Of a stretch of DNA of 64,000 nucleotides, positions 35,325 through 47,466 are shown in pieces; the stretch's first letter is position 1; every line of letters starts with the position of its first letter. The notes under the pieces are model-generated. The model saw nothing but the letters and a program-made list of their open reading frames with translations, ran no database searches and was not told where the DNA came from. Origin of the DNA: Dendrophyllia cribrosa (taxonomy: Eukaryota; Cnidaria; Anthozoa; Scleractinia; Dendrophylliidae); NCBI GenBank assembly GCA_024195265.1, contig JAJLRJ010000008.1, positions 7,344,988 to 7,408,987 on the forward strand, in the 5' to 3' direction. Both the position numbers and the translations under genes were made by a program.

Positions 35325-37628
35325 TTTGACATTTATAGCACACAGGTTTAATACCTTAATGTTCACCTGCACAGAACAGTAATATTTTCAGGGAATAACA
35401 GCATACATGTATTAATTACACGACTAAGACACTTAGAGGACCAATAACTAAAATTATCAACCAATCAGAATGTTCTATTGCTGGTCCAATAATCTCTTAG
35501 TATTAGACCAGGCAATGTAATGATCTGCGCAATCCTTTAGTCATGTAATAAATCTCTTTTTAACCAAGCTTTCTTGGGACCGTACTGGAAGAAATATATT
35601 GGCCCTTGGTCTTTTTTGTACGGACCTCCCTTTGTTAGTTCGTACTGTCAAGACCTCAGGCCGATATTCTTCCAGTACAGCCCTCGCACTTGGTCAATAA
35701 GAGATATATATTAAGTCCTGTAATTTTAAAGTCATTGAACACATCAAAAATTGTTTTACACATACCCTGTAAATACAGCAGCCTTCCATCATTCCCTGTC
35801 ACTAGACTTTATAATTAATTTTGTTTAAGAAATAGCTACAATTTTGCTGTCAAATTCCATCAAAATTTACCCTTCCTATACATTTTCATGGGTGAGCATG
35901 CCCCGAGATCCCCAAGAGCTTTATACCTTTTGTGCTAGCAGGCGTGTGTCAAGTTGTTGATTAACTCAAAATGACATTGGACTTGCTTTCTTAAATAGTA
36001 GCTATGTCCTTGTTGCCAACCCTTTCTTCAAAAATATGCTAATTCCCAATATTAAAATACAAATTCTCCTTTCTTGTCCTCAAACATTTATTGCAGCAGT
36101 TAGGGGAGATGTTGTTCATATAATCTTGAGAATTCATCTTGGGTGATCATATCCTTAATTCTCGTGACCTCTCTGATTGATAAAGCATTTATTACAAGGA
36201 TCTGTTGGAAGGCGATCCTACCTTTCCAACTGCCCGTACTTTTTCAGCCTCATATACCACTAGATTACACCGAGGACAGCCATTTCCTGACACCACCCCA
36301 TTGGGGCTTACAGTAGCAGTCTTTGGAGCTGTTGAGACAATTTCCCCTGCCTTTCCTGTGTCTGTACTTAGCACCCCACTGCCGAGGCCGTACCCATAAC
36401 CCTTTGTTCCAAAGGACCTGGTGTGGCAACTGGCACAATATATCTCACCTAAAAATAATGAAACAATATTAATAACGAAGAAAGATGGTACATTTTAAGC
36501 TTGGTAATAAAATGAGACTGATGTAAAGTTTATTGTGTCATGAGCATGGGACAGACAACATCTGAGTCCCCCAATGGGAACCATTAATCTATGACCTTCC
36601 GTACACTGTTCAGGTTTAAACCACTGAGGTGTGAGAAACCTTTGGTGAGCAAAGCAATATAATTATGACACACATCCTATCCAAGACAGAGTAACTTGCT
36701 TCATTTGCCCAAAGTGAGAACTGAGGTAGCCAAGCGATCATTTTATTATAGCAGCTGCTCAATTTTCAATAGACTCAGCAAATAGTTTTAAATTAATATT
36801 ACTGTTTTAATGTATTTTACCACATATAACTACCGGTATATATTTTTACAACATATTCGTTTTTGCTTTTGCAAATTTTATATTAGGGCTCCCATTGATA
36901 GCAGTACACACTGTACTGACGGGATCACCCTGGTTAAATGACGGTGTCTATTTGTCTATCGATCTATAAACTGCTGGGATCAGCAATGTCAAAAGTGACA
37001 TGTATTGTGATAAATAAAGAAACATGGTAAATTTTGAGTTCTGAATAATGAAATGAAAATATGCAATGTTCATTGTGTTGAATGTTGCTTTTGAACGTGT
37101 GATTTGTTTTCGATACAGGATGATTTGATGGATAGAACCAAATTTTAGCTCATGTTTAATTCCATCGGGCTAATTCTCTGACTTACCTTTTCAAAATTTG
37201 AGCTGGCTTATCTGTCGGTTTTTATGGAACTTAGTGAAAGAGCAGCATACCGGTAATTAGCTAAAGTTTCAAGTGCCAGCTGGACCTTAAAATTGTCAGA
37301 CACTGAGTATTGGCGCTTGGAGTACTGTTCAGAAAAAATATCTGGAAATGAACTTTGAAAAAAGGGTCACTGCTAGTGTCTTCTATGCACCTACATTTTT
37401 AGCATGGCAGTTCTCTTACAAAAGGTTCTTTTTCTTACCGTCCTTGTCTCGCAGAGATGTACTGCTGATGGACTTGTTGCACTCAACACATTTAAAACAC
37501 TGCTTGTGCCATTTCTTTCCAGCTCCAAAAACTTGCTCAGCAAAGTAAACTGTCTTTCCACACCTTGCACACTTGCTGTTTGTCTGACCAAGTTTGAGTG
37601 ATGCCTCTCTATTTTTTATGTTTGCCAT
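34557..37628 (-). CDS. CSRP: cysteine-rich protein with two LIM domains (CRP/CSRP)
   Basis: Gene-level model, complete, 191 residues (CRPs are about 193). Coding exons are 37439-37628, 36222-36448, 35156-35249 and 34557-34621, with phases 1, 0 and 1 at the junctions. LIM1 has C20, C23, H41, C44, C47, C50, C68, C71 in the exact C-x2-C-x17-H-x2-C spacing, followed by a glycine-rich [16 protein letters not shown]2 has C121, C124, H142, C145, C148, C151, C169, C172, then [10 protein letters not shown]. Each LIM binds two zinc ions. CRPs bridge alpha-actinin/zyxin on actin filaments and act with SRF in nuclei. The CRP nuclear-signal position (normally KKYGPK) reads RSFGTK here, so nuclear targeting may differ. 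A 5' UTR exon must lie to the right, since an acceptor CAG precedes position 37640. Confidence 0.94.
35156..35249 (-). CDS. CSRP: CSRP exon 3: LIM2 core
   Basis: 94 nt, [16 protein letters not shown] to EIYCR, phase 0 to 1. Acceptor TTGTTTTAG and donor GTAATT. A (TAA)n microsatellite lies just before the acceptor, at 35277-35323. Confidence 0.93.
35277..35323. repeat. (TAA)n microsatellite
   Basis: About 15 uninterrupted trinucleotides in the CSRP intron between exons 2 and 3. Confidence 0.9.
35537..35722. mobile_element. inverted-repeat element in CSRP intron
   Basis: GTACTGGAAGAAATATATTG is faced by its inverse (GGCCGATATTCTTCCAGTAC). Outside them AATCTCTTTTTAACCAAG faces CTTGGTCAATAAGAGAT. 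Confidence 0.7.
36050..36205. mobile_element. diverged copy of the 208-bp MITE
   Basis: Shares with 4593-4800 the phrases AAATTCTC, TCATATCCTTAATTCT, ATGACC-like GTGACC and ATTACAAGGA. The TTAACCC end is lost on the left. It sits next to CSRP exon 2. Confidence 0.6.
36222..36448 (-). CDS. CSRP: CSRP exon 2: LIM1 second half, glycine-rich linker, LIM2 start
   Basis: 227 nt. It begins GEIYCASC, runs through the glycine-rich repeat and a Ser/Thr/Val linker, then [19 protein letters not shown]. Donor GTAGGA from 36221. A diverged MITE copy ends within about 20 bp of this donor. Confidence 0.93.
37439..37628 (-). CDS. CSRP: CSRP exon 1 (coding): start and LIM1 first half
   Basis: ATG at 37628, only 12 nt after the acceptor TGATTTCAG (37643-37641). 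It encodes [19 protein letters not shown], then the first zinc-knuckle residues. It ends in phase 1 at donor GTAAGA. The N-terminal lead before C20 is about ten residues longer than usual for CRPs. Confidence 0.93.
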
Positions 37629-37640
37629 TGCTGCTATATG

Positions 37641-40600
37641 CTGAAATCAAAAGCACATCATGTCAGTAAAGCATCGAAGAATATATACAAAACAATAGCT
37701 TAGCAGAAAATTCTGATATTCCAAAAGATCAAAATAACTGCTTTAGTTGATTATTTTGTCGGGTGTAACCTAAGTTACCTGAAGACGCTTCAATATTGTA
37801 TTAAATACTTACACTAACAAGACAAGTATTGTTTTTAAACGTAGGTATTAAATAATTAACTTGTAGTATTGTACAGCTTAATCCTTCAAATGACCATTTT
37901 TATACAAAGGATTTTTAATCTTTCTCAAAAGAACTTTATCATGTCTAGTTGTTCATCTGCATAAAAAATGAATGTACAAGAGGCATTATTTGTCTGTTGG
38001 CAGCCTAATAATGCATGTTCAAGACACACTTAAGCATATAATTTGTCTAGACATCTTGTCTTTAATTAAGTGTCCTTCTCTGTACAGACAAACTAATTGA
38101 TCTGGTAGGGGTTTGTACAGAGAGTAAAATCTGCCATAACAATAAAAGAACCCTCAATCGGCACCATTTGTGAATCAGTAAAGTGCTTCGCCTAAGTGCT
38201 TCTATCAGTGAAGCCCTAAACACTATATACAGAAGACAGTTTAAACCCTTTCTCAAGAGCGCGGGAGCCACATGAAAATGGGATGCCCCTGCACTCTCAG
38301 AAAGGAAATGTTTTTAAATAAAGCATTTTGCATTCTACAACATACTCCCGCTGTGCCATACTATTCCCATACCTCATCCATGTAATTACAACTGTACTAT
38401 GTTAATCTTGAAGTGATTATTTGGTCTACCATCCCCTAGTCTCTACACTACAGACATAAAAGCTTTACACTTAATGGATGACGAAATAATTACTCACTGA
38501 TCACTACTGGTTGACATTCTTTCACAACTGACCCCCTTTTGCTTTACTCTATTTTTAGTCCACTCAAAACATTATGTTGCAATCTGCTAGCTTTATATTA
38601 TGTTTCTAGGGGAATATGTGACTTAAAATGTCCATGTTGAAGTTCACTTTGAATAAACATCCTCTATCCGCAACTTAGCAATTCACTTAATACTCGTGTT
38701 GATATTATTCAAGGCCACTCATATATGACAAGCTAATATTAGATGACATAACTAAAGTGGCATTTACTTTGTCAATGTATTGTGTACTTAATTTCTTCAA
38801 ACTAATAATAATAAAAAATACTTTTGTCTTTTCAATTTCATTTCTCTTTATTGTATAAAACCCTTAAACAATTAGGGGCTATATCATTAAATACACTGTA
38901 TCGTGTTTCTATCTTGAAATCCTGGCATTCCCAAAGTCAAATTTGTTGTTATTATAAAATTATATTCTAGCTAATGTGGCGCTTCTTGTAAACTGCTTGT
39001 CTGGTTGTTCAAAGGAAAGATGGAGCAACAACACGAAAGGTTTGAAATGTTCAAGTAAATGTTCGGTGGCTAAACCAACAGTTTAAAATGAATTTACAGT
39101 CGTAGTTGTTCTCTTTTCAGTGCTTCGTTGAACGTTAGCTTAATAGATGATACGCACAACTGTAAGCATTCCATCGCAATGCAGCGACGCGACGGATCAA
39201 GGGTTTAGTTCACAGTAAAAATAAAACACCCCGAACAGTCAATCAGAAACAAATTTAACTCGTCAGATGATCATAAGAGGTGAAACTTATACACACAAAA
39301 GCGAAATCAAGCGCAGCTTTTGTAAGCCAACAACGTTTAACATTTGATTTTATATCTATGATTTTATCTTAGTAAGCTATGCCACTCTTAAACTCGAATT
39401 AAAACTAAGAAAGTTTTCTTTAATTTAAGCTTAATACAACTACGAAATTGATAATTAATTGATTTTAGTGACTCACCAAAAAACGTGAACTCTTTTCTCT
39501 TGAAATAACTTCCTCCCTGTCGAAAGAACCAACCCAAGCCAACTGTCACAAACTGTAAGACAAACTACCTTTTTAGCATTCATGCATTTTAAACAGATGC
39601 AGTGAGTCAATACCACTTTCCGCGTAATAAACATAATTAGTCGCCACAAGAACACCAAGCTCATTACATTCCAATTAGTTTCATCGTTCATTTGCTCAGA
39701 AACCATTGTTTGCGAAAATCCAAAACAATGGTCAGTATTAAATCCGATGAAGCTATAAATGAGTTCACGGGGGTTCGAATCAATGGAAGATTTTCAAAAA
39801 CCAAATAAAAACTGATCGAGCCTCAACGGGCTCCAATTCAATTTAACTCTGCTGGGAGCCTGGAGCTGGGCCAAATTAACATACGCCCGCAAGACGTGCA
39901 AAGAATTTTTATTTTTGTGCTTTTGTTTACGTCATAAGCGCACGCTTCCCTCAATTACGTTTATTCCATTTCGGCCTACCAAAAGAACGTTGAACTGCTA
40001 TAAAAAAAGCTTGCGAAAACATCCGGTTTTCATATCGTTGTTTAAAAGACTTAAAAGAACAGGAAAAATAAACGGATGTCGACGCAATCTGAAAGGTTTA
40101 TCTGCGTATTGGGGTGTTTTCGACTGACGTAAAAAATTATGGAAAATTCTGAACCCGCTTATTCAATGAAGCCTATCGGTAGCCTATGTCATGGGATTCT
40201 GAACTTGCAACAAAGCTGTTTTTCTTAGTAAAAAGTTGTTAAATCAACAAGATTGATCCTCGTGTAAACTTTGATGTCTACAGGTTTCTTTTTATTTAAA
40301 GATAGTGCATAGAGTTTTCAAATAATCGATAGTTTGGTCTACAATATCGGACTGATGCAATTGTTAAAACACTTCTTTCGGTCCTTCTTTAAAATGATGA
40401 CAGTAATGACTTGTAATTTTAAAAGCAGTTTGACTCAACGTTGAGGAGGAGGGAGAGCCACGCATATTGGATGGCGAATTCTCACCGCAAGCCAAGTGTT
40501 TCAAGTAATTGTGTCTTGTGTTATTCGCCATCTAGCGTAAAAAATATATTATTTTCTCTCATTTTAACTCATTTAATAAAAGTCGTTTAAAACGTCGTTA

Positions 40601-41657
40601 TAGGTACGACTCTAACTTCAAACCTTTGTGAAAGCGTTTTCATTGACTATACTACAATATTATATATATTCAGTGTTGTTTCAAAATACTTCAAAGAAAG
40701 CAGGAACATTTATTTGCATCATACTTTGAAAATAATCAATACTAATATAAATAATATTCCGGGTACGTGGAGTACTCAAATCATTGGATGACGTTTCGAC
40801 GCTGAATTTATGAAATTGCGGTATTTAATCAGTTGTATCAATGACTCAATCATGCAATTTGAAAAAATATTTACTTCCGAAAAATTAGGTGTTTCTTGAC
40901 TTTAAACCATAATCTATCCAAATAAACCACTATTATTTAGAGTGTATGAGTGAGTGCGAGTGTTTATAGATTTGTGCTAAATCTCTAATCCTTCTCTTGC
41001 AAAAATGCTGATAATTTGAAAGTGCTATCTCATGATGGGTTTTTGAGGTTAAAAAATCATGTTAGAAATTTAACGTCATAACACTTCTCTTCAAGTAGAA
41101 CAGAAATTGTGTGGTTTATCGCTCGAGGTTGTCCTTTTTTGTGAAATTTATGGAATGAACAGAATGTCGAATTCCTACCAAAATACGAAATTTCTAACTA
41201 CGTTCTGCTTGTTCAAATGCAAATACGCACAGCATTAAAAAATGGCACGCATTCCATTCGACTGTTGTTCTAAAATTAAAATAAATAATTCAGTTCTTTT
41301 CAACATTTGGAATAATTGTAATTTATTTCAAAGCGAGATATTTCATCTTCACCCATCCGTTACGCACCTAGTAATAGGGTGCGAACAAAACAAAACGTCA
41401 CTCTGGCCTGCTTTTAGCTAGTTGTACTTCATATCAACTCTTGCAAACAAAGTCATTTCTTTCCTTTTCTTTTAGCTGGTGGCATCCCTGCTCTTGCGAT
41501 TGTTGGTCCTTTATAAGTGATTCATCACGTAGTCCATGTCGCGTCATTTTTTATGTACAGACTACTAGTTGCAACAATCGGGACAAGTTGCCCAAGAGTC
41601 TGGACACCAACATCGGGGTACTATGTTTTCTGGGATCGTTTTAGGGTAATTCGTAGT
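37641..41657. other. CSRP upstream region, no further gene
   Basis: The CSRP promoter and a 5' UTR exon should lie in this stretch on the minus strand but cannot be placed. Short ORFs (38062-38271, 39473-39706 minus; 39915-40127 plus) show no family features. Confidence 0.3.
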
Positions 41658-41666
41658 GCAAGGTAG

Positions 41667-41879
41667 GGATATACTTCATGGTGGGTTTTAATTTATGCAC
41701 ATCAAAGAATCCGGCACTTATTTAGGGCTAAAAACTCATTTTAAAATGGTTAGCTTTTATTTACTGTTATGGATATCACTACCCATAACAGTAAATAAAA
41801 GCTAATCATTTTAAAATGAGTTTTTAAGATCCCTATATGATAGGATCCCTATATGGTGTGTTAGCATGAAGTATATACC
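41667..41879. mobile_element. nested inverted-repeat element with 9-bp target duplication
   Basis: It is flanked by GCAAGGTAG at 41658-41666 and 41880-41888. The ends GGATATACTTCATG and CATGAAGTATATACC pair, and two 46-bp arms (ACTCATTTTAAAATGGTTAG and onward) form a near-perfect central hairpin. It landed six bases inside the end of the older element. Confidence 0.85.
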
Positions 41880-42004
41880 GCAAGGTAGAGTCTACCTTCT
41901 ATAGCTCAGAAGGAGGTCGGACACTTATTGAGGATTATATAACGTAATGTCGACACTTAGAATTTTATTTTCAATCAATTTTTAAGTGTAAAAAAGAAAA
42001 TCTA

Positions 42005-42088
42005 AAATCCCCACTAAGATTGAACCTGTGACCTCAGCTAGGCTGAGGGCTTACATAGCCTACCGTACCACTGTACCACCTAGCTTCT
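42005..42088 (-). repeat. tRNA-like, SINE-type segment
   Basis: On the minus strand TGGTACAGTGGTACGG (box A-like) and, about 40 nt on, GGTTCAATC (box B-like) stand at tRNA spacing. The stems are imperfect, so this is a tRNA-derived SINE or captured tRNA relic, not a working tRNA gene. It lies within the 41661-42222 transposon. Confidence 0.55.
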
Positions 42089-42230
42089 CTGGTTGCTTAG
42101 TCCTAAATTTAACTATATAAACTGCTGACCCAACCTCAACTGAAAGCTAACCAGTTACTCCGTTATATAAGTCTCAATAAGGTGTCCGACCTCCTTCTGA
42201 GCTATGGAATCTAGACTTTACCGTAGTGCA

Positions 42231-45200
42231 ATGCCAAGCCAACCTGTATTCCAGGTTGCAAAAACAGCAACAACAAAAAACTGTAAAACGCGATCAAACC
42301 TTTTTACGAGTTCAGCTTTCCTACCCCTGGGTTTTGCACCCTGCGTAAATGTTCTTGCATATCACTCGCAAGTGTCTTGCAAATTGCCTCTCTTATCTCA
42401 AAACCCTGCTCGTTCTCACTTGCAATCGTTCCCAGCACTTTCCACTACAATTATTTGTCAATCGTATCAAACAAATGCCCTGTCATTGTTGAACAAGTTA
42501 TGGTGATCGTTATGGCGTAACAGGTTACCATAGTAACAGTATATCCTGTTAAATACACCCTTTATTTTATTATCGAATTGTAATTAGTAGGTTCATATAC
42601 AACTTTTTGCAAATTTTAAACAAAATTATTGGGAAGGGATTCAGAGCCACCTTAAATTTTCGAAAATTACTAGAAACTGTTTTGAGCCACCTTATAACGT
42701 TCACAATTCCCATAACACACTGCAGTAACCTAACAAAATCCTTTCTTTCGTACCGTTTAAGCAACCGAGAACTACTCTATACACAGGCAGCCCAAGCTCG
42801 TTCAAGTGTGTTTGAATTCCTTGTAGTCATGCACGTAAGTGATCAAACGACTGATCTGGGAAACTCACTTATTGACGTAAGTGATTTTAAATCCTCTGAG
42901 TTGACAGACAGGAAACGCCTAGCTATTTCTTTACGATTATATCAGTTAAGCGGCTAAACCAGACAACTGCGATAGTGCAATAAAGCATCATGATTGCGAT
43001 CCTTTATTTATACGCTGTCGTTCCATTCTTTTAGTAATGGTCATGTGGAGTCGATCATGTGTTTGTTGAAAGAAATAATACAATTTAAATTGTATAAATT
43101 GTATCATTTCATACAACAAACACATATCATTTCATATCGTTGGTATCATCATACATGTACACTTAGTCGTTTAGTTGCACCAGAAAGCCAACTCCAAGCT
43201 ATTGTAGGACATTATAAGATAAGGAATTATTGGCTCTGACTATGCCATACCTGAGCTTCTTTTATGGAGTGTTTTTCAACGTATTTTCGACTTGTTAAAT
43301 TTACGCTAGAAAACATCACGTTCTCTTAATTAATTCCGGTTATTTTTACGTTTCGTGACCGGAATTCGGAAGGCTCTGTTTTACTTTTGGATGACCCTTT
43401 CATTCCCAGACTTGATCACGAGCTGTCACGATTTGCTAAAACTTTTGAGTTAGCGATTGCATGAACCCATTGGCCAATCGAACTGCCGACCAGCTATCGA
43501 GCATGCAATATAACTTATTCATGGTTCTTTTTTCTATTTTGGAAATTATTCAGATTGAAGTACTAAAAATACTTCAAAATGTCGTGCAGTTAACACGAAA
43601 CTCGAAAACTGAGAAACGATAACGTTTTACAGCATGCACCTTTTCATCAGCGTACGGGAAAAATTTTGTCGGGGGTGCTGAATTTATTTGCCCGAATGAA
43701 ACTCGTGACGTCATGTTTATTTGTCATGATGATGATGATTCTGATAGCACTCGCTGACATTTTACTTTTCTACCGCTGTGAACGATCCGAGAATGAGCTT
43801 TTACATCTCGCATTTTTCGCACTTCACACGGTACCGATAAGATCTTTTACGAGACTTCAACGTAGACATTCTTTTTTTAATCGACCACGACCAGATACCA
43901 ACCACGCATACAAGATGGTCGCCAAATGTTATACTTAAGGCGCGTTTTTTTGGGACATATTCTGGTCATTTTGAAATCAGAATACGCTAACAAAACTATG
44001 TTGTTTACATTCGCACACACGAAAATTTTTCCAGGTACACGTAGTAAAAGTAGCGACTTCTCAGTTTCCATATTTTACGAGAGGAATAGGTGCAATAGTT
44101 TAAGGTTTTCTGTTTTTGGAATGGGCAGAATACGTAGAAAAGAAACGCGCCCTTTAGTTTCAATCCCTGCGCGGTCTACATTATCATTCCCACCCGGCTT
44201 GGCGAACCACAACGCAAATTTGTCATTCTATGCCTGCTCACGCGGTGAGCATCTAATGGAGCGATCACATGAATGACATGATCGATGAAGTATAGAGCTC
44301 GGTTAGAAAGTTAAGTGAGTAATGTGAGTTACGAAATAAAAACAAATAAATTAAGACATTGAATCACAAAATAATTTAGTAATTTTACTGTGTCTGTGGT
44401 GCCCTAATAGTCGCCCAGTTTTGTCCGAATAATACTGTATTTTTAACGACTGGGGGAAGAGGGGGGGGGGGGGGGGGGGGGTGTAGCCCTTCAGCCCCTC
44501 CCCCTCGTACGCCTATGCTCCTTTTCACACACTTTTCTCTGTTGTTGTTCGTCTCTTCTGAGCAATTAAGTTTTAACACTCTGTTGAGCTGAATAAACCT
44601 GAGAGAAACTGACAACAATTAAAGTGATAAACTGGTTTTGTTGCACAGTCGTTGACTGATTTATTCTATTAGCGTCGAGTGTTCACACATTTCCTCCGTG
44701 ATCAAACTGAAGTTTTATCAAAGATTATCCCTTTCCGGAATATGTCAGGAATGAACTCATATTGTAAGTATTATTGAAGGCGCGACAAACCCGAAGACAA
44801 ACACTGCATTTCCTAAACAAACATTGATAATTTATCTTTGGAATCGTGATAAATCAGAACAAATTCAGGAAACCTTCTTGCTTTTTATTATTATTATTTT
44901 TTAAAGTCTTGATTGATGGTTGACCCTTAATTTTGCCCTCAGTCATGCAAAATTTTCTGAACACAATTCTTTAGTGGGTTTGAGAGGGAGAAAGCTCCAG
45001 CGAGAACTTCTCTTTTAGATCCGCTGTGAATGACGCTTCCCGCGCGCGGGAAAATCTGGCACGCGCAACTACGCACCGTCTAAAGCCTGATAATAGAATG
45101 ATTATGCTTCTAAATCGACCATAAGCAAAAAGATTAAAATGAAAGTTCTGCTCGCATTCTGATTTGTTCAGTTGATCAACGGACTGAACTTCCGGGTGGA

Positions 45201-45459
45201 ATCTCACATGCTTTTGCATTCTCACTTTTAGTGATTAAACAAAGTTTTTACAGAAGCGTTTTCTTATATATCTGTTCTTTTCGAAAGCATATCTTTCGAA
45301 AAGATACTGGCCAATACTAAGCTCAGCTCTCTATCTGTTGTGAATGCGGCACGATAAACACTTTTCGCGAATTCGATCGCTTTAGTCGATGTTCAGTTTC
45401 ACTTTAATTAATGAAACCATGACAATCACTTATCTATCTGGGATCTTGAAAAACCTTAC
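42231..45459. other. mostly empty; one small candidate
   Basis: Apart from the ORF at 43696 and a poly-G run (44461-44481) I see nothing that can be supported. Confidence 0.3.
43696..43938 (+). CDS. possible small secreted protein, single exon
   Basis: An 80-residue ORF from ATG. It starts MKLVTSCLFVMMMMILIALA, a strong signal-peptide-like leader, followed by a basic His/Arg/Phe-rich stretch with two Cys and ending KCYT. No promoter or poly(A) evidence and no family recognised; a run of ATG codons makes chance hydrophobicity possible. Confidence 0.2.
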   Translation: MKLVTSCLFVMMMMILIALADILLFYRCERSENELLHLAFFALHTVPIRSFTRLQRRHSFFNRPRPDTNHAYKMVAKCYT

Positions 45460-45668
45460 CTTGATTACTTTTTCAAGTGCAAATATTCGAGAATTGTCCA
45501 CGAAAAATGTGTGGTTTTCACTAACCTGGCTATTGCTTGAAATTCTCCCTGATCCAGCCGTCTGTGTACACAAAGATGGAAGTCCGTGGGAAATGTACTC
45601 ACTGATAGACTCCGAAGGATGAATCCGCTTAAGTAGACAAAACAAAACACTGCAATCTTTAAGCTCAT
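45460..45668 (-). CDS. possible small secreted protein
   Basis: ATG at 45668 follows a TATATA element (about 45715-45720) and opens with MSLKIAVFCFVYLSGFILRS, a signal-peptide-like leader. Read straight through, the frame continues past this interval to a stop near 45465, giving about 67 residues with one Cys after the leader. A GTGAGT (45602) and TGTACACAG (45562) pair would remove 41 nt and join, in phase 0, a 34-codon exon to a donor GTAAGG at 45459. A 41-nt intron is unusually short for an animal. No family recognised. Confidence 0.22.
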
Positions 45669-47466
45669 TGGTCTTATGACCTGACCTTGTGCTGTCCGCG
45701 GAAACAATTGACAATATATACAGTCAAGTGCTTCTATTTCGCGACGCTATGGTATCAAATATGAATTCTTGCCATTGTTTCATAGTCGAGCCTAGCTCTC
45801 TTATAATTAAAAGAATACACGGGACATTTCATGATCCCAGCGCGCGGTAACGCAAAAACAGAAACAAAATAATGAAAATAAGGAATTAAATATATAAGAA
45901 ATGAAAACGTTTTTGAGTTTTTGTTTGACATATTCAAGTTTTTTAGTTTCATCATTTTGTTTCTGTTTTTATTCGCTTTGCTGTTGAAATCTTCTTGCTG
46001 ATCCAGGTCTTCAAAATATCCGCTGCTCCTCGTGGGTTTGTCGCTACATGTGGTTATACTTATTTCTTATTTTAGAATTTTTAAATGCCTCCTCTAATAC
46101 CGGGGAGGAGGGGGGGGGGGGGAGGTGAATCGAATAGTTCTCAAGAGTTTTCGTGGGCGAGTGCTGCAGGTTACGGTTCTCGGTGTTACCCGTTTTCTAA
46201 GATAATGGAAAAACTATAGTCTAAACATAATTAAACCATTTTGTGGCTATAAGTTGCAATTTCTAAACCTGAAATACATACCCTTTGGGGTTGCATATAC
46301 CTTAGTGTAAATTTTATGGCGGTCCATAGGGAATAGGGAAAACCTCAAAACCGCCCTTAATTTTTTTGAACTGATATATTTCCTTACCGGACACCTGTCG
46401 TAAGTTGATAGGGGTAAGTATTGGCATTGTTCAAACAAATTCAAAGAACGTAAAACAGGGTGCAAACAAATAAAAAACTTAATAGAAAGAAATATTTGCA
46501 AACTGATAGTAAAATAGATATGAATATTAAAATAATGTTAGTACTATACGGGAGTCGCTTGAAAACGTACCCAAAAAACGAAGATATCATCTTGTAAAAA
46601 CATTATACTAATTCCGCAAAAGATCTGATACTCCTCGTGCTGAGTTTGTCGCTGTGGTTATACTTATTTTAGAATTTTGGAATTTTCTCCTCTATTACCC
46701 GGGTGGGGTTGGAGGGGTGGGGGAGGGGGGGAAGTGAATCGAAGACTTCTCAAAAGTTCAGTTTTGCCAGTGAGTGCGGCCGGTTCTTGTAAATCTTACC
46801 CGTTTAAGCGATTCTTTCTACCCGTTCAAAGATCTCAGTTTATGGTAAAACTATAAGGATGATAAATAGTCTAAACATAACCATTTAATTTTCGGGGCTA
46901 TAATTTTCAATTTCTAAATCCAGAATGGCTAAAAAAATACCACACAATATGCCTGCCCCTAAAATAAATAGGGAAAACCTCAAAACCGCCAAAATGCAAA
47001 ATACGAACTGGAATATTTCCTTACCGGACATTTGCCAGGGTAAGGATTGGCCCAGCATTGTTCAAACAAAATGATCAACGAACGTAAAACAGAGGAGAAA
47101 CACATAGAAAACTTAATAATACGTTTTATTTATATCTTACTGACAGTACCAAAACAGAATTAAAAACTGTTAATAAAAATAAATGTGTATAATAAAGTGA
47201 TGTTAGTACTTTACAGTAATGGCTTGAAAACGTACCCAACGTAATCTTCTACACAGCCGTTATTTGGGTCTGCGTAGAGGCTAAAAGATCCAGTACTCCT
47301 TATTGGTTTGTCGCTGTGGTTACGCTTATTTTAGAATGCCTCCTCTGGTACCCCCGGGGGGGGGGGGGGGGGGGGATCGAAACCTTCTCATGTAAATTGA
47401 AAACAGCTCTAATGTCACGGGTATTTCACCCTTGTTTTGGTCAGAACTGTACGAAATAAATTTAAA

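Larger units (their letters stand above)
41661..42222. mobile_element. inverted-repeat transposon with 8-bp target duplication, host of a nested element
   Basis: GTAGTGCA stands at 41653-41660 and again at 42223-42230. The ends AGGTAGAGTCTACCTTCTAT (after removing the nested insert) and GGTAAAGTCTAGATTCCAT pair, followed by perfect ATAGCTCAGAAGGAGGTCGG. An 8-bp duplication suggests a hAT-type transposase. It carries a tRNA-like segment inside. Confidence 0.82.

Noticed and set aside
42005..42088. Functional tRNA gene
   Set aside because: Boxes A and B are present, but the stems do not pair well and it sits inside a transposon.
46247..46501. Leader-like frame in copy 1 of the 0.6-kb duplication
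   Set aside because: It begins with TTG, has no ATG before the hydrophobic part, and the matching frame in copy 2 differs strongly.
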